Positions 36,004 through 47,519 of a DNA stretch of 64,000 nucleotides are shown here, piece after piece. Position 1 is the stretch's first letter. Each line of letters begins with the position of its first letter. The DNA comes from Ipomoea triloba (lineage: Eukaryota > Streptophyta > Magnoliopsida > Solanales > Convolvulaceae). A program made the position numbers and the translations under genes. The notes beneath the pieces are model-generated. The model saw only the letters and a program-made list of their open reading frames with translations, searched no databases and was not told the origin of the DNA. The stretch lies in the NCBI RefSeq assembly GCF_003576645.1, contig NC_044918.1, positions 21,507,468 to 21,571,467 on the forward strand, read 5' to 3'.

Positions 36004-36266
36004 CTTCATCCGTAGCATTTTGTTTGTTTGATTTGATTAACGAGACTTGACTAAGTTATTTTAATTCAATTTTTTTATGATATTAAGTTTAATATTAGTA
36101 TATAAAATTTATATATTTAGAAACTACATTAAAAGTACTATTAATCACAAAAAAAAATCTAAAAATAATTAAAATTACTATAAAAAAAAAAAAGCAATAA
36201 AGAAAGAGTTAGTTTAATTTGACCAATAAATAGTAAATAAGACAAGACAAAATGGGACATGGAGAA
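36004..36266. mobile_element. Stowaway-like MITE
   Basis: Termini CTTCATCCGTAGCATTTTG and, reversed, TTCTCCATGTCCCATTTTG resemble the Stowaway end CTCCCTCCGTCCCATTTT and sit between TA dinucleotides. It is homologous to 39267-39521, sharing ATTTATATATTTAGAAACTA. Confidence 0.65.
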
Positions 36267-37108
36267 TAATACTTAAAAATATTATAGGAAGTGAATAATA
36301 TGAGTGACTGTACTCTCTCGTAAGACCGTTTTATGGATCTTTAAAGTGTTTGTTACTTATAAGAGAAAGTGTAATACTTTTGAATAAAATGTAATACTTT
36401 TAAATCAAAACGTAAAAATATTATATATATATATATATTTTTTTTAAAGTATAACATTTTTCCTTATAAGTAGCAAATACTTTATTCCTAATTAATATTA
36501 TATTTTTTAATACAAGTATTAAATTTCTATCTTGAATCTACACTTATAATAAGAGCCAATAATGTTAGACCTCTAACTAAAACTAAAAAAAATGTTGGTG
36601 TAATAGTCTACTATAACATATTGTACTTTGTGTTTTTCTTATTGTGCAACCTCCAATTAAATTCCTAATATATCCTAATCATTTATAATTTTACCAAATT
36701 CTTTCCGTTAAATATAACGGAAGTTTAACATTAAATTCTTTAGGCAATTTGTTTCTTTATTGCAGTTTTCAAACAAATTAGCAATATTATATAATACAAT
36801 TCTGTATAGATTCCTAACTTAAAATTAGAATATTGAAGTCTTAATATGATTCTATAATACAATTTTGTATAGATTCCTAACTAAACCATTATTCTACCCA
36901 AAACAACAATATATAAATCCTTCCCCTTCTCACTGATATTCACCCAAAACTAAACTTAACATATTCTACAACACACCATCTACTTGACATTATAGGTATG
37001 ATTGTCAAAATATTATCATGCTAATTCTATTATTTGTATTTGTACTCATAATGATTACAGTTTTTTTTTTAAATAAATAAATGATGGTATACTCATTAAT
37101 TAGTATAT

Positions 37109-37638
37109 CTCCAATATCGTTATGTAAATATATCTATTGTATAATCTGTTTATCTATACTTGTATCCTTGTATGTAATGTTGTGGTTCTCATTATATTCC
37201 TCTATAATCTACACATTTTAGTTACTCCTAACTCCCTAATCTATGGTTTTTGAATTTATGTTGTGGTTCTCATTATATTATTTCATAACATCCTTTATGA
37301 ACATATATATTTCACATGGCACAAGGATATTAGTCATGGCAAATGCAGTAAAGTTAATTGATATTGACACACAAACCTCCAATATCGTTATGTAAATATA
37401 TCTATTGTATAATCTGTTTATCTATACTTCTATCCTTGTATGTAATGTTGTGGTTCTCATTATATTCCTCTATAATCTACACATTTTAGTTACTCCTAAC
37501 TTCCTAATCTATGGTTTTTTAATTTATGTTGTGGTTCTCATTATATTATTTCATAACATCCTTTATGAACATATTTCACATGGCACAAGGATATTAGTCA
37601 TGACAAATGCAGTAAAGTTAATTGATATTGACACACAA
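37109..37638 (+). repeat. 268-bp direct tandem duplication
   Basis: 37109-37374 and 37377-37638 are nearly identical, starting CTCCAATATCGTTATGTAAA and ending TGATATTGACACACAA. The duplicated unit contains the 5' part and start codon of the RPA-like remnant (ATGGCAAATGCAG and ATGACAAATGCAG). Confidence 0.9.
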
Positions 37639-37794
37639 TCTGTGTGATGGAGTTGTACAGTTCATGTCATTAAGAAAAACGAACCAAAAAACGCTATTAG
37701 AACGCCTGAGAAAAAGTATATGCTCATCGTACTTGAGGATGAAACAGTAAGTAAATAGTAAAAAGTTTCTCCCATTATTATTATTATTATTATT

Positions 37795-37834
<40 letters not shown>

Positions 37835-38165
37835 TTGTTATCATTATTAGTATTATTATTATTATGAAGATGCTCTCATTCACCACCAACATCATTGTAA
37901 ATGGCTAAATGCTATATCTAAATGCAAGGAACTCGGGTTCAATCAATAGTGTTTGATAATGACATTGGAATGTATGATATCACTTTACAAACCAACAAAT
38001 AGTACATCATCTCAAATGTTATTATTAAACCTGTCCGGACGAACTATAAAGTACTTGATCACAAATACAATTACACCTGAATTTTAAATGGTTGGACCGG
38101 TGCCCAAACAAGTGACAATGATGACACGTCATTTGCTCCCATGTAAGTGGTTTATTTGTTTCTAC
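37598..38165 (+). pseudogene. RPA1-like (OB-fold) gene remnant
   Basis: Pieces in different frames read in order as an RPA1-like N-terminal OB fold: AVKLIDIDTQ, then SCTVHVIKKNEPKNAIRTPE (about 37650) and KKYMLIVLEDETV, then after a simple-repeat stretch MQGTRVQSIVFDNDI (about 37920) and YIISNVIIKPVRTNYKVLDH (38000-38070). The order and spacing match RPA1/DUF223-type proteins, which are frequent Helitron cargo. Stops, frameshifts and the (ATT)n(TTG)n insertion at 37780-37865 destroy it. Confidence 0.6.
37778..37865. repeat. Compound microsatellite (ATT)n(GTT)n(ATT)n
   Basis: A trinucleotide tract within the RPA-like remnant. The minus-strand frame here (runs of Ile and Thr) is an artefact of the tract. 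Confidence 0.95.
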
Positions 38166-38371
38166 TTACTTTAGTTGCAATTTAGCTATTTATAATTTCG
38201 TTATGTTTTATTAAAATATATAAGCATCAAGACTATTTCTTTGATCTTTATTAATTTAGCATTGTTTTTCTCTCGTATTATTATATAACTACTTTAACCA
38301 ATTAAGGAACACTAATTTAAAAATACATATTAAGCATTGGTTTAATCGCGCAACGCGTGTGTGATAACTAG

Positions 38372-39232
38372 TAATAATATATGAGAGGGTCACACGTTAC
38401 ATTTTGCTGAATAAAATATGTTGGGATTTCAAATATTTTTCAATCGTCGTCAATTAGATTCTCGGAGAAAATTCATGCATTGGTTTTGAGTACATCCACC
38501 TGAAATATGCTATTTATTTATGTAGTTGTCTGTCGATGCAGGTTGACTAATAATACATAGACATGAGACGTACCGTGATTTTTAATTAATCATGTCTGAT
38601 CTGTCTTCGTCTTTATATATTTCTTGTTGCGTTCTAACATTCTACTATACATACTTTTAAATTTTATTCTCTTAATTTTACTTTCTGTTGTGATAAATAA
38701 AAATTAGTAGTATTCCCTTAATTAATTGAAGGACTGAGATGTGTGTATCGAGCATGTCCCTCGTGAGCTTAATAACACGATTGATGCTATTACCAAAGTA
38801 GCACCGAGATAGAAGAAGTGCCAGTTGATTGAGTTCCAAGACCAACCTGAGATAATTTTGAACCATCTTAAGATTGAAAGAGTCAAGATGGTGTTTGGAA
38901 AAGGAATGAGCTGAGTCATAGCTATTGAGTGTTTGTCGGATATCCCCCTTCCAATTTCCCCCAAAAAAATAAAAATGAGTTATTTTTATAATGTAGAAAA
39001 GTGCAATATCAAGAACTTGTGGGGTAGAGTAAAAGTTAAAACTTGAGAGTATAAAATGAGAGCCCACCAATTTATTTTATTTTATTTCCTATTTCCAGCT
39101 GACAGATATACTTTTGGTCCCAGCCATGTGCAGCAAGTTCATGTTATTATTTCTTAATGCTATTAATTTTTTATTTTATTCCTCGACCTTATCACCTTAT
39201 TAATTGCTTAGTTTTTAGTAGGACCATTCTAC

Positions 39233-39266
<34 letters not shown>
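38372..39266. other. Intergenic, AT-rich
   Basis: No supportable gene; the 130- and 80-codon minus-strand frames at 38678-39070 resemble nothing. An (AAT)n microsatellite lies at 39234-39266. Confidence 0.4.
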
Positions 39267-39521
39267 TTCCTTTCGTCTTATTTTATTTGTCTGGTTCGAT
39301 TAATAACGAAACTTAACTGAAATTATTTTTAATTTAATTTTTCATGAAGTTTAGTATTAGTGTATAAAATTTATATATTTAGAAACTACAGTAAAAGTAC
39401 TATTAAACACAAAAAATTAAATTTAAAAATAATTAAAAATTACTAAAAGAATAAACAATGAAAAAAGACTTAGTTTGACTAATAAATAGTAAACATGACA
39501 GACAAAATGAGACAGAGAGAA
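39267..39521. mobile_element. Stowaway-like MITE
   Basis: Ends TTCCTTTCGTCTTATTTTAT and, reversed, TTCTCTCTGTCTCATTTTGT are flanked by TA. It is homologous to 36004-36266. It inserted at the end of an (AAT)n microsatellite. Confidence 0.7.
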
Positions 39522-40204
39522 TAATAAATAAAGATCATGTCTAATAGTCCAATTTGAACTATTTTTTAATTATTAAATAAGTTTAAATATAAAATAAACG
39601 TGTAATAAAAATATTTAGTCAATTTTGGGAATTAAAATAAAATTATAAAAATTATTTAACATGAGTCTTGGGCATTAAAATTTGTCATATCTTGAGATTC
39701 AAAAATTATAGGTCTCAATGTTGGATATAGGTTTGCCTAGAAGGTAATTACGAGCACTAATTTTTTCTGTGTCACTTCTTAGATCAAGACCTCTATAATA
39801 TATATTAGATCAAAAAAGATCCACAAATCCTGTGCCAATAAGGATTGGTATGATAGGTTAATGATAAGTGCAAATTCATAGTACTTTTATGTGCACATTT
39901 GATATCAAACTGAAATGAATTCAAGATAATTGGAAGCTAAGTATGTGCTTATTTGATTCCCTTGTGTCATTTAGGTGATTTGGGGGCGTTGATTATAACA
40001 TCATGCAAATTGGAGCTCAATTGAATGTGTTTTGAAGTTATCTTGACACAAAGGCATGTTGCGAAAGTCAAGAAAAAGTCAAGGAAGTAAAAAAGAGCGA
40101 GTATCATGACTCGGGGACCCAAAGGAAGAAACAAGATGAAGAAATATTCATTTTGAAGTGAAAAACATGGGTCACGCTGGTGGTCACGCGTTTACACAGG
40201 TGTT
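39522..40204. other. Intergenic, probably retroelement-derived
   Basis: No gene. The 39860-40200 part (GGAAGCTAAGTATGTGC, AAGTCAAGAAAAAGTCAAGG) has the look of an LTR or gag leader next to the copia fragment that follows, but I could not define ends. Confidence 0.35.
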
Positions 40205-40760
40205 GTGATATAAAGTGAGATTTGTAACTCAAGAGTTTACGCAGAAACTCATAATTGATTTTGATCAAATATACCCTCCCACACTGGATATCATTAAGTT
40301 ACGCTACTTAATATCTTTGGCAGTGAAAAATAAATCTAGATATGCAGTTGATGAAACATCATGACTGCATACTTATGGGTCATTAGATTATAATAATGAT
40401 TTGAAAAAGTCGCTGGTGGATTTAAAATTCTTGAAATAAGAGAAAATAAAAATTGCAACATGTATAATGTTAAATTATGAAGGTTTTATGTGTCTTGGAA
40501 TAATCAACAGTTGACTGAGTGATTTCCTCCTAAAGAAGGAATATGCAAACCATGTGTGATTATGTGCTCACTATAGAGTTGCTAATGGAGTTATTTATTT
40601 ATTATCTAAGTCTATGTTGATGGTATAAATACGATTGGAATGCATAAAGAACTTGATGATATTAGCTCATGCCTAAATGTGGAGTTTAAAATGAAAGACT
40701 TGGAAAATCCAAGTATTATCTTGACCCAAATATCATATACTCATCACACTAACGGTTGCC
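40205..40760 (+). pseudogene. Ty1/copia reverse transcriptase fragment
   Basis: Reads RFVTQEFTQKLIIDFDQIY then PTLDIIKLRYLISLAVKNKS and, after several frameshifts, the catalytic region VYVDGINTIGMHKELDDISS and FKMKDLEN (about 40610-40710). The family has YVDD, here YVDG. The region between is full of stops. It is on the opposite strand to, and from a different subfamily than, the copia element at 17250-20790. Confidence 0.75.
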
Positions 40761-42639
40761 CAATCTCTTGAGGTAGATAAGGAATCTCACTTTGAGAAGT
40801 TGCCTCTACACTGCTACTAGTGAGACTCGATTCCTGGTCTTTGCTACCAAACTTCACTTCTATGACCAGTTGACCTGCCCATGCGAGAATGAGAAATGAG
40901 TATGTGAAGGAATACTTGACAAAATATATAGCGTCAAGATTCAACTCACGTGAGCCCTAGAAGAGTTACTAGATTATTATACAGAATGTTGGCTCTAGTG
41001 GCAATCTAGCTAGTAGATTTGTTCACAAAATTCCTTTCTACGTTTAGTTTTTGGAAAAAATATTTATATATTAGAACGTGTAGGCTTTGAAAATTGTTAT
41101 CTTCATGGGAAGTGACATTTACTTGAATCAATTACTCTTTTCCTCAATTATATATGTTTTTTCCCATTGGATTTTGCTAGTAAAGTTTTTAATGATCATG
41201 AGTATGATATAGTAATGTCCAAATGAGAGTATTGTAAATAAACATATATAGACATTACTAGAGGTATTATATTAGAGTAATACTATATACCTCTAATTTA
41301 TTTTTCCTTGTGACTTGGCAACATTTGATTAGTTTAATTTTTTTAATTAGTGGTTGGTTAGCACATTCATAGTCACCCAGTGATTGTGAGCCACATCAGG
41401 AGGGGAAATATGTGAGGAAAGTTTTAGGAAGGGTAAGAACCATATTCCATTATATTATGATCATCATCCTTTATAATCTTGTAGTTATATTGAAATTTTG
41501 TATATCATGTATATATTGGATTGAATGATGAATATATAATAAAAGATGGATGATTCTTCATGCATTTCTTGTCTCTCTCTTTACTTTACCATACACTATT
41601 ATATTACTGTTTTCCTAAGATGGGAATAGTACTACAATTTACGCCAGGATACAACTTAATTTACAATAAATTATTACTCGTAATTTTGTCACTCACAATC
41701 CAACCACTCCAAAGTTTTTATTAAGTTTTTTTTTTTGGTCCACTAATAGGCCTTTAATTTCCTTTTCACAATTAGTATTTTTTGGCCCCCTAACTTAATC
41801 CTTGTTTTAAGCAAACTTTGATATATCATTCCCTTGCGAATAGGGAAAGCCAGAAGCATGCATGTCATTCTTGCTTAGAGCACCATTATCAGTGATTATT
41901 GTGGAGATATTGTCAGATATTTTTGCCACCTAATATGAGAAAATGGAGGTGAGAGAGAGGAAAGGGATCCTCTGCAAAAATGGGGAACATAGTACAGTAA
42001 CAAGGGATCTGTAATCTTTCAAGCTTTCACTGCTGTGCAGCGCCCAGGCGGGCCTGACCTTATCATTATTATTATTTTTCTTTTAAATTCAGTTTTGTTT
42101 TGTTTTTTTCATTCATTTCTCTCAATTTTCTCTTTCCTAATCACACTTACAAAAATTGCTCAATAATCGCGAAATATCGCACTAATAAGGATGCTCTTAG
42201 TGTGTTTCTAATCTTTAAGTACTATAAAATAAAACGATTTATGAATGCTCTAAGCATGCATTCATTTGTCACGCACTTTAATGTCATATAAATGCTTATT
42301 AATTAACATCATTTTCATGTTCAATATTTAAAAATGATTCAGTACATGTGTTTGGTTGTTGTACATATATTATTTTTCTTGTCTGCGACAGAAACGTACA
42401 AAACATTTATGTAAGTGTGGACTGTGGAGAGGGAGGCTGTTTCCGGTTTGCTCAAATAGACCTAATATATGTCTGCCATGGAGATGTCACCTTCGTAGAA
42501 AGTAGCTTTAGCCCTCCGCCTCTCTGGTTTGGCTGCTGGCCTGCCACCGCTTAGCTTTCTCTCTTTGACCCCCCCTCCCTATTCGATTGCCTTAAATTCC
42601 TGCAGTCTGGTTCTTTCTCTCATCATATCTGATCTATCA
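40761..42639. other. Intergenic and upstream region of the anion channel gene
   Basis: No gene is supported. The 40744-40944 minus-strand frame is not recognised. 41180-41470 has retroelement-like phrases but no ends. The final 100 bases are CT-rich, as in plant 5' UTRs. Confidence 0.4.
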
Positions 42640-45600
42640 ATGGAAAGTCTTCCTTCACTCATTCGTCGCGTTAGTGTGCTTGAAGTGGATGGTTTTGATA
42701 GCTCTGAAGAGCATGGTGACACAAAAGTAAGTCAATTTTCTCTGCTCACTCAGCTCGATCAATTATAACTATCTAGGATCAAGCGCTTATATGTGTCAGA
42801 AGCTATAGCTTGATGCTCGAGCATGAAATGGCTCTGACACTCCTTGTTAGGACTAGTGGCTTATTATTCTGTCAAAAGCAATAGCTAGAAGGATTAACGA
42901 AGGGTGCAATTGTATTCCGTATAAATTGCCATCACATATTCAAAATGTAAGGTGTTGAACTTCCTTATATAATGTAGACCCTAGTCCTATATGACGACGT
43001 CGATTTGAACATTAATTTTAACGGCGACTGTTTGTTGTTCTGTTCACGTGTTTTTTTTTTAACTGTAAAGCATGTTTGTGTATTCTGTGTTATGAGTTTT
43101 TGTACCTCATGTTACACAATTTTGTACATTAAGCGTAAAGATTCTGTACCTGAAATTGATTAGTAGTTGCATAACAAAAAATATATTGTGTCTTATTTTA
43201 TGTATTTATGTCTTGTATTATGAAATTATGTGCCTATAAGACATAAATTATTTACACAAATCACATTTGAAAATAAGTAAAATAGAAAACATGTATATGT
43301 ATCTCTGTTATGCGTTTATGTACCTCATGTTACACAATTTTGTACATTAAGTGTGAGGATTATGTACATGAAATTGATTAGTAGTTGTATAACACAAAAC
43401 ATATTGTGTGTCTTATTTTGCGAATTTATGTTTTGTATTATGAAATTTTGTGGTTATAGGACCTAATTATTTATATAAATCAAATATGAACATAAGTAAA
43501 ATAAAAAACATGTATATGTATCTCGTTTTATGAGTTTCTGTACCTCATGTTACACAATTCTGTACTTTAAGAGTATGAATTTTGTACCTAAAATAAATTA
43601 AAATTTGTATTGAAGCATAAGAAACGCGAAGCTACGAAATCTCTTAAACCTTAAATATCAAACGGCATCGTTTTGATCCAGGGTCCGCAATGCTATGTGG
43701 ACCCTATTCCACAATATAAATTGTCGTTGAACTTGGCCCTTCACCTACTGCCAATTGATGGATTTGGCCTTTTACGGGCCTCCGGCCCAACATTTAATTT
43801 TTTTTTTTCTCTTACCTTGTTGCTGATTTAGTTGAAACCTAATAATGGTGTGGTGATCTTGTGTGGCCACTGCCAGAGAACTGGAGATGCTGCGGCAGTG
43901 GAGAGTGGGGAAGCTAAAATTCTTCATTCTGTTTCTATCAGCATGCCGCCTTCTCCTATTGGAGCAACGAAAACTCCCAGGAGTAGCAAGTTCAAGGATA
44001 AGAGGTTTGATTCTTTCAAGACTTGGTCGGGAAGGTGCGAGAAACAAATCTCGAGTGCACGTTCCAAGCAGCGCCAATTACAACAAGAAGAATCAGATGG
44101 ATCCGACCACAACAACAATGAAATGGAAAGTATATCTGTGGACAGATACTATGATGCCTTGGAAGGCCCAGAATTGGATACCCTTAAGGTACGTAGGGCG
44201 AATTTTCTATATGATGATGTTCTATTTTTATTGGATGAAGATCGGTAAAGGGTTAAGTCCATCAATTAGTGATTAGGGATCAGTGATTAGGGAGGCTGGT
44301 AAATGACCAAATTCAGTATTTGCCTCTCGAAATTGTGATGGCTCTAGAATTGGACACCCTTAAGGTACCTAGCACGAATTTTCGATATGATGACGTTCTG
44401 TTTCTGTAGGGTGTTGGGCGGAGGCCTGTAAAAGGTCAAGTCGACCAATCAATGAGTAGGGAATTATTAGTCGATGGTCGGTAAATGATCAAATTTATAT
44501 ACTGTCTCTCGAAAATGTGATAGCTCATTGGAATGTCAAATCTATATACTGTCTCTCGAAAATGTGATAGCTCATTGGAATGTCCAGAATTGGACACCCT
44601 TAAGGTACATAGCATGGATTTTTGATGCGATGATGTTCTGTGTTTGTTGAGCGGAGGCCGGTAAAAGGCCAAGTCCATCAATTTGTTGAGTGAAGGCAGG
44701 TAAAGGATCAAGTCCAATAGGCTGTCTTTCGAAAATATAATGGCACCTTTGTTGAGTGAAGGCAGGTAAATGATCAAGTCCAATAGGCTGTCTTTCGAAA
44801 ATATAATGGCACCTTAGCTACTGGGTATAACTTTTGACCTAATGATAAGCGTTTGATTTGTTTCTGGCAGGCTTCTGAGGAGGGTGTTCTCCTGCCGGAA
44901 GACAGGACGTGGCCGTTCCTTCTCCGATTTACCATCGGATCGTTCGGTATGTGTCTCGGCGTGAGCAGCCAAGCCATTCTATGGAAAGCGCTTGCCACAG
45001 CTCCTTCCACCGAATTCCTCCATGTCAGCCTGGACGTAAACCTAGTCCTCTGGTTCATATCCGTCGCGCTTTTCTGCATTATCGCTTCCATCTACGCTCT
45101 CAAAACCATTCTCTACTTCGAAGCGGTTAGGCGCGAGTACTATCACCCGGTTCGCGTCAACTTCTTCTTCGCCCCATGGATCGTGGTACTCTTTTTAGGC
45201 CTCGGGGTTCCCCCATCCGTCACCGAAAACCTGCCTTCCTCGTTATGGTACGTGTTTATGGCGCCCATATTTTGCCTGGAGCTTAAAATCTACGGGCAGT
45301 GGATGTCGGGAGGGCAACGTAGGCTGTCGAAAGTGGCTAATCCTTCCAACCATCTCTCTATTGTTGGGAATTTTGTGGGGGCTTTGCTTGGCGCAACAAT
45401 GGGGCTCAGAGAGGGTCCTATTTTTTTCTTTGCTATTGGATTGGCTCACTACATGGTTCTGTTTGTGACGTTGTATCAGAGGCTTCCGACAAACGAGACT
45501 CTTCCTAAGGAACTTCACCCTGTGTTTTTCTTGTTCGTTGCTGCACCCAGCGTTGCTTCCATGGCGTGGGCCAAGATCCAAGGCTCTTTTGGTGATGGAG

Positions 45601-46801
45601 CTAAGGTCGCCTACTTCATTGCCCTGTTCCTTTATTTCTCTCTGGTTAGTATTATATTCAGATCAATTCCTAGCTAATAATAGAATGAATCTCAATTGTT
45701 AGGATTAAGCGTCTATCACTATGCGACAGCATAACTTTTCTACCTAGCCAGTTACTATTGGACTTGGCCTTTCTTTGACCTTAGTCCAATAATTCCCTTT
45801 CAAGCACCTGCCAATCTTAATCTTAATTTTACAGTAACTTTATTTCCTTATATACTGCCACATTTTTGAGAAGTAAGGTGTTGGGACTTAGCTCTTCCCT
45901 AACCTTTACCCAACAATTCCCTTCCAAGCAACCGTTAATCTTCTTCTGACATAGTTGCAACTTTATTTCTTTATATACAGTCACGTTTTTGAGAAGCATA
46001 TATTGGACTTGGCCCTTTCATAGCCTTCACCCAACAATTCTCTTCTAAGCAACTGTCAATCTTTTTTTTTTTTGAAAACAGCAACTGTCAATCTTAATTG
46101 GCATAATTGCAACTTTATTTCCTTATATACATTCACATTTTTGAGAAGCATGTGTTGGACTTAACCCTTCCCTGCCCTTCGCCCAACAATTTCATGTATC
46201 TATTAGTCTTAAAGCACCGCTGCTGCCACATCCTCAAAAAGTAGGACTGTTGGATTTGATCCTTCACCAGCCTCCGTCCAAAAGTCACCAACGGTTGAAC
46301 TTAGCCCTTCAGTGACTTTGTCCAAAAAAAATTTAGCTACCAATAACAGACTTGGCTTTTAAGCGGTCTCCATCCAACATGAACATCAATGTAAAACAGA
46401 GTAGGCTAACAATTCTTGTGTTTTGGTTGCAGAGTGTTCGTATAAATTTCTTCCGAGGATTCAAGTTCTCATTGGCATGGTGGGCTTACACATTCCCGAT
46501 GACCGGAGCCGCCGTTGCCACCATCAGGTACTCCTCCGTGGTGACCAACACACTCACAAAGTCCCTGGCTGTCATCCTCAGCGCTGCTGCTTCACTCACC
46601 GTAACCTTCCTGCTGGTCACCACCATCATCCACGCATTTGTTCTTGGGGACCTCTATCCCAACGACATTGCCATCGCCATCTGTGAAAGGCGACCAAAAT
46701 CTCACCGCCTATGGAACAACACAGCATCAGACACCTCCTCGGATGCCAATCAGATTGATATGTACCTTAAATATGCAGACACTAAAGATGTTGAAAGGTA
46801 G
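42640..46801 (+). CDS. S-type (slow) anion channel, SLAC1-homologue 2/3 clade
   Basis: Plasma-membrane anion channel of the SLAC1/TehA family, which exports nitrate and chloride and is normally opened by Ca-dependent or SnRK2-type kinases. Exons inferred from GT-AG sites, all phase 0: 42640-42726, 43832-44188, 44871-45644, 46433-46801, giving 528 codons and stop TAG. Exon 1 encodes MESLPSLIRRVSV; exon 2 the soluble N-terminal tail with SISMPPSPIG and RFDSFKTWSGR; exon 3 most of the ten-helix core (FGMCLGVSSQAILW, FEAVRREYYHPVRVNFFFAP, ELKIYGQWMSGGQRRLSKVA, YQRLPTNETLP); exon 4 the last helices (RINFFRGFKFSLAWWAYTFP) and a Ser/Asp-rich tail. The core is uninterrupted. The tail before the first helix is shorter than in Arabidopsis SLAH3 (635 residues) and closer to SLAH2 length, so the clade is sure but the exact orthologue is not. 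The introns carry degenerate repeats. Confidence 0.93.
42976..43713. repeat. Repeat-filled insertion in intron 1 of the channel gene
   Basis: Three degenerate units of about 200 bp (43069, 43290, 43505) share TGTACCTCATGTTACACAAT. The right end has AAACGGCATCGTTTTGATCC and GTCCGCAATGC, the inverse of the end of the element at 33612, which suggests an inserted TIR element. Confidence 0.6.
44161..44812 (+). repeat. Tandem copies of exon 2 end plus splice donor in intron 2
   Basis: The phrase CAGAATTGGATACCCTTAAG ending exon 2, with its donor GTACGTAG, recurs as AGAATTGGACACCCTTAAGG at about 44348 and 44584, each followed by TAGCAxGxATTTT-like sequence. Units of about 170-240 bp also share CTCTCGAAAATGTGATAGCTC. 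A 48-bp direct repeat lies at 44491-44585 and another at about 44686-44812 (GTCCAATAGGCTGTCTTTCG twice). Confidence 0.85.
45740..46370 (+). repeat. Degenerate minisatellite in intron 3 of the channel gene
   Basis: About four units of roughly 120-130 bp share TTGGACTTGGCCxTTC, CCCAACAATTCCCTTCxAAGC and ACATTTTTGAGAAG. A run of T with TTTTTGAAAACAGCAACTGTC (46060-46090) interrupts one unit. Confidence 0.8.
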
Positions 46802-47109
46802 TAGTCAGTCCCGATTCTTTCATTCACTTTTCGATTCTACTGTTCACGAGTGTTAGTCAAGGGAGGAGGAGGGACTTCAATTTAAGTGTGTCCAATTCCA
46901 CTTCCAATGATCTTGATTTAAGCAGCAGATCAGATCAGATTGTAAGATTTTTTTTTTCTTTACAGTAGTATTTTTTCTACTATACTTTTTCAGTCCATAG
47001 TAATAAGCAGATTGTAAGATACTCCTTATTTGTTTGTTCTTAAAAATAGAAATAATTTCAATTCTTTTGTCCCTTGAATAGTAGATCCAGATTTAAATTT
47101 AATTATTAG
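46802..47109. other. 3' flank of the anion channel gene
   Basis: Probable 3' UTR. TTTTTCAGTCCATAGTAATAA-like AT-rich sequence follows; no clear polyadenylation signal stands out. Confidence 0.4.
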
Positions 47110-47413
47110 GACTCTATATGTTTGAGTCACATTAGGATTATCAATTCTAGTCTAGTTGATACTTCTCCTGTATATATACTTCTATCCTTTGTCATTGTAA
47201 TCTGTTGAACTCCATTGAATATAAACATACAGTTATACCAGCTAGCCAGGTTCTTTTCCTCATGGCTGACGGATCTATTAATCCTTCCGAATGACTCATC
47301 GCAGATGCTGCTCTCTCATCCTTGGTGTCTAGTTGAGACTTCTCCTGTATATATACTTCTATCCTTTGTCATTGTAATCTGTTGAACTCCATTGAATACA
47401 AACATACAGTTCT
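47110..47413 (+). mobile_element. Internally deleted Ty1/copia-type LTR remnant
   Basis: The 84-bp sequence from TCTAGTTGATACTTCTCC to AACATACAGTT (47151-47235) is repeated at 47328-47413. Between them lies TTCCTCATGGCTGACGG, which looks like the start of a gag frame (MADGSINPS), and about 60 further bases. This is best read as two LTR pieces with nearly all the interior lost. Confidence 0.55.
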
Positions 47414-47519
47414 CATCTTAATCAAATAATTCACGGACTTAATCAACTATAGACTAAAAATGTCATTTTTACCAATTTGATATCCATCCTTTATCAAGGT
47501 CTGTTTCATATGCATACGT

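Larger units (their letters stand above)
36537..38371 (+). mobile_element. Compact non-autonomous Helitron with RPA-like remnants
   Basis: It starts TCTACACTTATAATAAGAGC after an A and ends in the hairpin CGCGCAACGCG plus TGTGTGATAACTAG before a T, the exact A/T insertion context of Helitrons. At 1835 bp it carries no helicase. The interior holds a tandem duplication (37109-37638) and RPA-like coding pieces. Confidence 0.7.

Noticed and set aside
37662..37895. 77-codon minus-strand frame with Ile and Thr runs
   Set aside because: It is produced by the (ATT)n(GTT)n microsatellite.
42529..42768. 79-codon plus frame upstream of and across exon 1 of the channel gene
   Set aside because: It is the same frame as exon 1 extended into the 5' UTR; the start at 42640 matches the family N-terminus.
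43863..44276. 137-codon frame overlapping exon 2 of the channel gene
   Set aside because: It is a shadow in another frame of the true exon, which alone joins in phase with exons 1 and 3.
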